The notes under the pieces were generated by a model. It saw only the letters and a list, made by a program, of their open reading frames with translations. It had not been told where the DNA came from and ran no database searches. 64,000 bases of DNA from IMG/VR virus record IMGVR_UViG_3300024354_000016, positions 23,501 through 87,500 of that record; one strand, given 5' to 3'. This DNA is from a virus. The position numbers were made by a program, and so were the translations under genes. Below, one piece after another: positions 58,927-64,000 of this stretch (position 1 is its first letter; each line of letters opens with the position of its first letter).

Positions 58927-59104
58927 TAGGCATGCAGTATATGCCGCCATGTGTCGGCATGTAGCATCTCACAAATTTATCCTGGCAGATCGTCAGCTGG
59001 TGCTCGGCTACAACCGAGCACTCTAAGTTTGATGCCTGTGCAGATGTTGGCGAAACTGGAGCTGTACACGAGGTCAACAGGGCAAGTGCTAGCATAATTC
59101 TCAT
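58919..59104 (-). CDS. Small lipoprotein, 61 residues
   Basis: A lipobox-type signal (MLALALLTSC) is followed by a 45-residue mature part with four Cys (LECSVVAEHQLTICQDKF ... VRCYMPTHGG ... YCMPIR). The ATG at 59104 overlaps the upstream stop as ATGA. It may be a spanin-like or exclusion lipoprotein; no pairing partner is obvious. It overlaps the end of the ClpP-like gene by eight bases. Confidence 0.6.
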   Translation of the reverse strand: MRIMLALALLTSCTAPVSPTSAQASNLECSVVAEHQLTICQDKFVRCYMPTHGGIYCMPIR

Positions 59105-59385
59105 TTTGGACACCTCACTTTAGTGTTGAAGGTATCGATGATAAGGAACGCGTGAGACTCCCAGTTTGGGTCGAACGTCTTTGTCTCTAGGTTCCACTCG
59201 ATGGTGCGATATTTTTTACGGCCAACCTCTAAAATCTTGATAATAGGCTCCGGTTGCTCCCAGCGCTCCACATCGGCTGTTCTCTGGACGCAGTCTCCCT
59301 TTGCGAACTTAGGTTTATCTAAGTTCGCTAGACTCACAGTAGATGTCGCCAAGATCGCAGCACATGCTAGCCATTTAGTATTCAT
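59101..59385 (-). CDS. Small secreted protein with signal peptide, 94 residues
   Basis: GAGG precedes the ATG at 59385. The first 20 residues are a signal peptide (MNTKWLACAAILATSTVSLA), and the mature part has two Cys and a beta-like core (IIKILEVGRKKYRTIEWNLE). Being followed directly by a lipoprotein gene, the pair may act in the periplasm. Confidence 0.65.
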   Translation of the reverse strand: MNTKWLACAAILATSTVSLANLDKPKFAKGDCVQRTADVERWEQPEPIIKILEVGRKKYRTIEWNLETKTFDPNWESHAFLIIDTFNTKVRCPK

Positions 59386-59392
59386 ACACGCC

Positions 59393-59686
59393 TCACAGTT
59401 TAAGTGTTTTAGCCATCTCAGATACAACTTCAAGTACGCTCACGAAGTTAGCACCGCTATGCACCTTGTCGCAGGCCTTCGCGTAGGCATCCATAAATTC
59501 GGATTTTGTGATAGTGACCTGTGGTTCTAATACTTCCCAGTCGTTTGCCCTGAGCCAGTCGATATTCAGAGCCGCAATCTCACCGTCTTCCCAGGATAGA
59601 CCGCCTCGCTCATCAAAAATGAGATACTTTTTATGGTTAGCACGCTTAAACTTATAGCCAGAAAGCGAAGCCTCTAAGAACGTCAT
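59393..59686 (-). CDS. Hypothetical protein, 97 residues
   Basis: Two halves are visible: a basic beta-like start (LSGYKFKRANHKKYLIFDER) and a helical end (KSEFMDAYAKACDKVHSGAN). It is the next gene after the AAA+ ATPase. Unknown function. Confidence 0.6.
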   Translation of the reverse strand: MTFLEASLSGYKFKRANHKKYLIFDERGGLSWEDGEIAALNIDWLRANDWEVLEPQVTITKSEFMDAYAKACDKVHSGANFVSVLEVVSEMAKTLKL

Positions 59687-59698
59687 AAAATGCTTCTC

Positions 59699-60700
59699 CT
59701 AGAAGCCGTCGTCAGACGTTGAGAACCCAATTCCACCTGTTTTTCTTGCTTTCTCAAAAGCTTCTGCCACATTCTTCTTGTGGTCTAAGATCTCTTTGAG
59801 AGTTTGTTTTAAAGACTTGCCATGCAGCAAAGATCGAACGACAATCTCGTCCAGGTGCGCAATGCTCAAAGTGTCACAATCTTTGTGCTTGAAGACGTCT
59901 TTCTCTTCGTCGGAGAGCGAGCGTTTGGCAATAAACTCTAATAATTTAATTCTCTCGTCGTACGCCGGGGCTCTGAGCTCGATCATAAGGTCGAAGCGTC
60001 CTGGTCTGTCTGCCAGAGAAGCTAGAAGATTTTCTGGATGATTTGTAGTCGCCACGATGAACGTAGGTACTTTAAAGTTCATCGAAACACCGTCGAGCAG
60101 ATTAAGGATCCCAGAATCAACACCTCTAGCACCGCCGCCGTTTTCATATTCAGCGCCACCGATGTCCTCAAGGATAAGGATCATGCGTGTAGCCCTTTTA
60201 CTGAACTTTGTTCCAGTGGCGAGGAAGTCGGTCACGTCGTCTGCTTCAACCTTTGAAGTTGGCCACACAACTACTACAGTGCCGGGGTCGGCGGCGACAG
60301 CCTCTGCGCAGAAGTGCGCTATCGTGGAACTCTTCCCCATCCCTGGGGTCGAGTATATGAGTACTCCACGCTTCTTCTGGCGATCTAGTTGCTCGTATAC
60401 GTGCAGGTTCGAGAAGAACCGGCTTGCCTCATCGATTATGCTTTTTGAGCCCACCGCATCTAACAGTAGACGCTTTTTACCGAGCACAACAGGCGACAAC
60501 TTAAGACCGCCGGACACATACTTCATCATGAAGGTGCCTGGAAAGATGATCTTCTTCTTAACCTTCTCGTTTACGCGTACGTATTTAAATTGAAAAAGCG
60601 TGTCATCGGACTGCAACGCCAAATCAGATTTTGGCAGCACCGTGTCTTCCGTGATATCTGAGAATTTTGTCTTGCATATCAGTTTGAAGTTGGAATCCAT
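59699..60700 (-). CDS. AAA+ ATPase, ClpX/FtsH/Vps4-like
   Basis: The 333-residue protein has Walker A STPGMGKSS near residue 116, Walker B MILILEDIGG near 171, a NLLDGV segment, sensor-1 ATTNHPENL near 217 and the arginine finger DRPGRFD near 229. These define a classic AAA ATPase. No transmembrane or ClpP-loop tripeptide motif is obvious. It could unfold substrates for one of the two ClpP-like proteases or act as a phage-specific remodeller. Confidence 0.85.
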   Translation of the reverse strand: MDSNFKLICKTKFSDITEDTVLPKSDLALQSDDTLFQFKYVRVNEKVKKKIIFPGTFMMKYVSGGLKLSPVVLGKKRLLLDAVGSKSIIDEASRFFSNLHVYEQLDRQKKRGVLIYSTPGMGKSSTIAHFCAEAVAADPGTVVVVWPTSKVEADDVTDFLATGTKFSKRATRMILILEDIGGAEYENGGGARGVDSGILNLLDGVSMNFKVPTFIVATTNHPENLLASLADRPGRFDLMIELRAPAYDERIKLLEFIAKRSLSDEEKDVFKHKDCDTLSIAHLDEIVVRSLLHGKSLKQTLKEILDHKKNVAEAFEKARKTGGIGFSTSDDGF

Positions 60701-60725
60701 GCGCGCCCCGGTCTATGGGTGTTTA

Positions 60726-61016
60726 TTAAATGTCTGGGGATCTGTTAATTAGATACTTAAGATCGTCGATGTCGTCGCCCGACGAGAAGGCGAAGAACGC
60801 ACTTGACCTGATGCCGTACGAGCCTTTGTAATCTGCTGGTATTGTCTCGTCTCGCGTCAGGGATTTTGACTCCTCTGACAGAGGAGAATTGAGGCCGTTC
60901 AGCTTCTTAGACACTGGAAAAGATCTTGTCGCCGCATACTCGTGGCCGTCGACGCTGGTTGGATTGTCAACCATCGGATCGAATATCCGTACTCTAGATA
61001 TTTTTCTTCTTTTCAT
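60726..61016 (-). CDS. Basic hypothetical protein, 96 residues
   Basis: The ATG at 61016 overlaps the upstream stop as ATGA. The start is basic (MKRRKISRVRIFDPMVDNPT) and the middle is Ser/Glu-rich. The longer frame to 61097 is inside another gene. Function unknown. Confidence 0.6.
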   Translation of the reverse strand: MKRRKISRVRIFDPMVDNPTSVDGHEYAATRSFPVSKKLNGLNSPLSEESKSLTRDETIPADYKGSYGIRSSAFFAFSSGDDIDDLKYLINRSPDI

Positions 61017-61327
61017 GGTTCCTCGTGTCTGTATTCTTTTATGCCTGAGGACGTCACGATCGTTATCGTGATCCTCTGCATTGGCAGCAGCTGCCACTCG
61101 TAGTCTAAAAGATCTACGCGGCCTTCTTTGTTGGCAAGCTCTAGAGCCCTAAACAGTAGCTCAGATTTATTGTTTGAAGTTTTTATCTCTTCGAGTTGCT
61201 TTGCCGACAGCACGCCATACGTGTATAGCTCACCTGCCATGTCTAGCGGGTGTATTGATTTATTGTTTATCGTCTCTAGGGCTCGCAGCTTGCGTAACAC
61301 CCGGCTGTTCGATATATGATCTTCCAT
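61013..61327 (-). CDS. Hypothetical protein, 104 residues
   Basis: Helical first half (LYTYGVLSAKQLEEIKTSNN), then a beta-like end. It overlaps the upstream TTG-started gene by 68 bases. No known motif. Confidence 0.6.
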   Translation of the reverse strand: MEDHISNSRVLRKLRALETINNKSIHPLDMAGELYTYGVLSAKQLEEIKTSNNKSELLFRALELANKEGRVDLLDYEWQLLPMQRITITIVTSSGIKEYRHEEP

Positions 61328-61496
61328 CTGCCACCTCGATCGAGTAGTTGACGCCGAATGACGACATTACCGCTCTGCACCACTGAACCGCGTCTACCTG
61401 CGAGACCCATCGTCTTTCTGAGATAACTGCACCGGTACTCGGTACCTTTATCGCCCAAAGGTTATTTTTACCTCTTTCTAACCTTATGGACAGCAA
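61260..61496 (-). CDS. Hypothetical protein, 78 residues, TTG start
   Basis: GGAG lies six bases before the TTG at 61496. The sequence looks like a small beta domain (NNLWAIKVPSTGAVISERRW). The last part overlaps the downstream gene and is low-information. Confidence is limited by the rare start. Confidence 0.5.
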   Translation of the reverse strand: MLSIRLERGKNNLWAIKVPSTGAVISERRWVSQVDAVQWCRAVMSSFGVNYSIEVADGRSYIEQPGVTQAASPRDDKQ

Positions 61497-61511
61497 ATGC
61501 GACTCCGAAAA

Positions 61512-62393
61512 TTAAAGGTCATCTTGGTGCCTAAGTGAGAGGAAGGTGGGGAAACGAGGTGCCTCTTTCACGCCCGATGGCTGGTATTTGTATTTTACCA
61601 GTCGGCCTGGTAAAGATGATCGTTCTTTCCAGAATTTAGCCCTCTGAGTATCGTCAAAGCCCGTGCCTATCTTAAACTCCACACCAGAATGGATATCGCG
61701 AACTATTATGGTTCCGAGAACCCCCTTAGGAACGAGTCCATCTTTGGCAGTGGATCTTTCGGTCCGACCGAGCACATCTTTTTTGGCCTCGTTCGTGTTG
61801 TGCATCTGCTCTTCATAGTCGAGGATGATGGCCTCAGAGTCCTCGAAGCGCTTTAATTTGAGCAAATAGCCTTCTTTGGCCGTAGATCTGCCGCATTTAT
61901 AGGGCCCCCTAAGTGACCTTATCATCAATCCTTCGTATCCCTGATCGACCATCTGTTGCTCTAAGGCAAGCAGATCGCTGACACAGCTGACGATGGCGTG
62001 GTTGACGATAGTGAAGTGTTTGCCCATCAGCGATGATGATTCCAGCATGGCCTTAAGATCCGCCAGGCGGTCTATAAACGGTTTGTTCAGTGCGCCCGTT
62101 ACGTAGTCAAACATGGCGTATTGGAAATTAGGCTGCCCCTCTTGAGACATAACACCTGAAGAAGATTCATGAAAAGTATGACCAACCAGCAGCTCGCCGT
62201 CAACTCCATCTGGCAGAACATGCTCGACCACGGTTCTGATGAAGTCGTTGGGTATCGGCTTAAACGATCTGCTGAGCAGTTTGCCGTTGACCTTCAGCGC
62301 CCTTATGCCGTCAAGCTTTGGAGAGCAAAGCACTGGAAATACTATCTTTTCTAGATCCTCTGCGGCCACAGCAAGCATGGGCTTAGTTATCAT
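61512..62393 (-). CDS. ATP-dependent DNA ligase
   Basis: The 293-residue protein has the nucleotidyltransferase motif I SPKLDGIRA with the catalytic Lys near residue 26. Motif III is FQYAMFDYVTG, motif IV EGLMIRSL, and motif V LKLKRFEDSEAI. A C-terminal OB-like region follows (GTIIVRDIHSGVEFKIGTGF). This is the small T7-type ligase architecture. It seals nicks in phage DNA. It is divergent from the sigma-like gene at 62437. Confidence 0.92.
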   Translation of the reverse strand: MITKPMLAVAAEDLEKIVFPVLCSPKLDGIRALKVNGKLLSRSFKPIPNDFIRTVVEHVLPDGVDGELLVGHTFHESSSGVMSQEGQPNFQYAMFDYVTGALNKPFIDRLADLKAMLESSSLMGKHFTIVNHAIVSCVSDLLALEQQMVDQGYEGLMIRSLRGPYKCGRSTAKEGYLLKLKRFEDSEAIILDYEEQMHNTNEAKKDVLGRTERSTAKDGLVPKGVLGTIIVRDIHSGVEFKIGTGFDDTQRAKFWKERSSLPGRLVKYKYQPSGVKEAPRFPTFLSLRHQDDL

Positions 62394-62410
62394 GACTTCT
62401 CCTGCGTTTT

Positions 62411-62423
62411 GGTATATAATACT
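62411..62423. promoter_or_regulatory. Divergent promoter-like site between ligase and sigma-like gene
   Basis: GGTATATAATACT carries TATAAT toward the + gene (17 bases before its ATG). Its reverse complement reads AGTATTATATACC toward the ligase, close to the GGTATTATATACT element at 12508 and 63364. One AT-rich site could serve both directions. Confidence 0.4.
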
Positions 62424-62436
62424 AGTGGAGGATTTT

Positions 62437-62934
62437 ATGGCTAAAATAGACGATCCAGATGATCTTTTGTCTTATGTTTACATGACGTATGCTCCTTACG
62501 TCAATAAACATTACAATGGTCTCTTAAAAACCGGTAAACTACCACCTGACGCAACCAAAAATCCAAGCGAATGGCATAATATTGGTCAACAGGCTCTTTT
62601 AAGAGCGATACACACCTACAAACCAGAATTCGGTGATTTCACCAAGCACGCTGAGCAAAACATACGCTATGCTTTAATAGCTCATGCCGATAAGCAATAC
62701 AAAGTACCTAAAAGTGTTCGCACGGCAGCAAAACAATACGAAAGACAACAGAAACAAGAAGCACCCCAGATTAAATCTGCAAAACCTAGTCAACCGGCTC
62801 CGGCACCAGCAATACCGGCAGTTTCAGCTACACCGGCACCGGTAGCAACACCTGCAGCACCGGCAGCAGTTGATAAATCAATGATACCGGCGCATCTGCA
62901 CGACCTGTACGACAAGATTTACAAAAAATCTTAA
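62437..62934 (+). CDS. Sigma-70 region-2/3-like protein
   Basis: GTGGAGG precedes the ATG at 62437. Residues 5-100 resemble sigma region 2 and the start of region 3: YAPYVNKHYNGLLKTG, WHNIGQQALLRAIHTYKPEF, GDFTKHAEQNIRYALIAHAD and VPKSVRTAAKQYERQ, parallel to F-x-x-x-A-x-x-x-I-R-x-x-I and vPrsvr in sigma factors. The C-terminal 55 residues are a Pro/Ala linker and a short helix. It may direct late or middle transcription. Its stop overlaps the convergent gene. Confidence 0.65.
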   Translation: MAKIDDPDDLLSYVYMTYAPYVNKHYNGLLKTGKLPPDATKNPSEWHNIGQQALLRAIHTYKPEFGDFTKHAEQNIRYALIAHADKQYKVPKSVRTAAKQYERQQKQEAPQIKSAKPSQPAPAPAIPAVSATPAPVATPAAPAAVDKSMIPAHLHDLYDKIYKKS

Positions 62935-63293
62935 TCGTTTTCGGTGACTAATTCTTCTAGTTGTTTGTTGAAATTTGATAGAAACGCGACCTGCTTCGCG
63001 TTGTCGCGCACCTCAGTGAATAGTTGGTCTTTGAAGAGAGGATGCTCGGAGCTGCACACGGACACGCAGAGTTGAACTCTTAAATTGTTTTGAAGTTCGA
63101 TGAGTTTTTCTTTCGGAGCATGCTCTTTAACTGCATCTTCGAAAGCGGCAATAGATTCTTTAAGAGCAGCCTCCATATCAATTCCAAAATGCGTATAAAA
63201 ATCTTTAATGTTTTTGCAGTCATCGCCGTCAATGCAAAGATCTGTTAACGGCGTAAATTGAACCTCATCTTGCTTTTGATCCGTAATCGACAT
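62931..63293 (-). CDS. Hypothetical protein, 120 residues
   Basis: The stop overlaps that of the convergent + gene at the shared TTAA. The product is acidic and helical, with four Cys spread as TDLCIDGDDC and RVQLCVSVCSS. AAAGGA precedes the ATG, and a TATAAATA box lies 27 bases further up. Function unknown. Confidence 0.65.
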   Translation of the reverse strand: MSITDQKQDEVQFTPLTDLCIDGDDCKNIKDFYTHFGIDMEAALKESIAAFEDAVKEHAPKEKLIELQNNLRVQLCVSVCSSEHPLFKDQLFTEVRDNAKQVAFLSNFNKQLEELVTEND

Positions 63294-63319
63294 AACAATC
63301 CTTTCATTGCGATTTGTGA

Positions 63320-63334
63320 TATTTATACATTCGG
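63320..63334 (-). promoter_or_regulatory. T4-late-like TATAAATA next to a TCCGAAT element
   Basis: On the - strand the sequence reads TCCGAATGTATAAATATC. The TATAAATA box ends 27 bases before the ATG at 63293, and a CCGAAT core lies immediately upstream of it. This is the only site where the two promoter-like motifs of this window occur together. Confidence 0.45.
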
Positions 63335-63363
63335 ATTTATATACTGCCTCGGCGGTGCGGCAG

Positions 63364-63376
63364 GGTATTATATACT
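63364..63376 (+). promoter_or_regulatory. Candidate promoter GGTATTATATACT before the reductase gene
   Basis: Thirteen bases are identical to 12508-12520. The site lies about 75 bases upstream of the reductase ATG, in the divergent gap 63294-63451. Confidence 0.4.
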
Positions 63377-63451
63377 TGTCTGTTTGATTGCTGCGCTGTG
63401 CAGTGTATATTTTTAATATTGTTGATTAAATATCTATCCGGAGCAGGATTA

Positions 63452-64000
63452 ATGCGCGTAGTAAAGCGGAACGGAAGCACAGAAGAAGTTTCATTCGACA
63501 AAATACTAAATCGGGTAAGGAATCACGCGAAAGGTTTGCAGGTCGAACCGGTTTTGATCGCTCAAAAAGTAGTTGCGGGGTTGTATGACAATGTGACTAC
63601 GCGCGAAACAGATAGGTTACTAATTGAAACAGCAGCATCTTTAGCACCAGAGCACCCAGATTATGACAAATTAGCTTCAGCTATTGCTGCCTCAGCTCTG
63701 CACAAAGAAACTCCTGATGATTTCATTCAGGCTTGGAAAGATCTCTATTCTGTAGGCGTTTTATCTGACGACTTTATGGAAACCGTAGAGTCTTTGGGCG
63801 ATGATCTTCGATCTGTGATCGATTATGATCGGGATTTCACATTTTCGTATTTTGGTTTTAAAACTCTTGAATCCAGATATTTACTGGGAATAATCGACAA
63901 ATCTAAGAGAAAGAAGCTAGCAGATGGATCCTGGTCTGCTGAGAGAAAAGTCTTAGAACGCCCACAGACTCTATTTCTGCGTGTAGCAGTGTCAATCTGC
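63452..64000 (+). CDS. nrdA: Ribonucleoside-diphosphate reductase large subunit (start only)
   Basis: The frame runs off the right edge. The first 90 residues match an ATP-cone domain: MRVVKRNGSTEEVSFDKILN and an IETAASLAPEHPDY helix pair, as in class Ia large subunits. The next residues (DFTFSYFGFKTLESRYL and LERPQTLFLRVAVSIC) match the NrdA N-terminal region. The enzyme reduces ribonucleotides to deoxyribonucleotides. CCGGAGCAGG precedes the ATG at 63452. Confidence 0.9.
   Translation, partial: MRVVKRNGSTEEVSFDKILNRVRNHAKGLQVEPVLIAQKVVAGLYDNVTTRETDRLLIETAASLAPEHPDYDKLASAIAASALHKETPDDFIQAWKDLYSVGVLSDDFMETVESLGDDLRSVIDYDRDFTFSYFGFKTLESRYLLGIIDKSKRKKLADGSWSAERKVLERPQTLFLRVAVSIC

Overview
The window is a 64 kb stretch of a large double-stranded DNA tailed phage (Caudoviricetes). 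It holds a DNA-packaging and head cassette (terminase, portal, prohead protease, scaffold-like protein, major capsid protein), very long fibre or adhesin genes and a dense nucleotide-metabolism and lysis block, with almost no non-coding DNA. The host is probably Gram-negative: two lytic transglycosylases carry an export signal or a lipobox. No tail sheath, tube or baseplate gene, no tRNA and no CRISPR array were recognised, so the virion morphology cannot be stated.

Region 1 (1-31,300, all + strand) starts with an Mre11/SbcD-like nuclease and a putative small terminase. The large terminase gene is broken into two genes by a split intein, and two foreign-looking genes lie between the halves: a minimal DNA polymerase X-like nucleotidyltransferase and a His-rich protein. 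Then come portal, a dNMP-kinase-like protein, a small HTH protein, a GIY-YIG homing endonuclease, a prohead protease with a capsid-like tail and zinc ribbon, a scaffold-like protein, the major capsid protein, an HNH endonuclease fused to a P-loop kinase-like domain, a metallopeptidase-like protein, several probable virion or internal proteins, and a repeat-rich 973-residue fibre.

Region 2 (31,395-39,253, + strand) is dominated by one 2,347-residue protein with an N-terminal FG-GAP/propeller-like part and 16 fibronectin-III-like repeats. It is followed by a membrane-anchored coiled-coil protein and a small structural-type protein, and closes at a bidirectional terminator.

Region 3 (39,323-64,000, mostly - strand, probably early or middle genes) encodes nucleotide metabolism (dCMP deaminase, a ThyA-fold enzyme with the dCMP-hydroxymethylase-type Asp, ThyX, a ribonucleotide reductase start), DNA repair (UDG-like protein, ATP-dependent ligase) and lysis (two transglycosylases). 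It also carries proteolysis and remodelling genes: an exported ClpP-like protease, a cytoplasmic ClpP-like protease, a MoxR-like AAA+ ATPase with a VWA/metallopeptidase partner, a second AAA+ ATPase and peptide deformylase. Two sigma-region-2-like proteins and many small overlapping ORFs complete it. ThyX beside a ThyA-like enzyme suggests that thymidylate is made by ThyX and that the ThyA-fold enzyme modifies cytosine nucleotides.

Regulation appears to use at least three promoter-like classes: extended -10 boxes on the + strand, T4-late-like TATAAATA boxes, and a TCCGAATC element 30-45 bases upstream of several - strand gene starts. All assignments come from reading the sequence; no database search was run.
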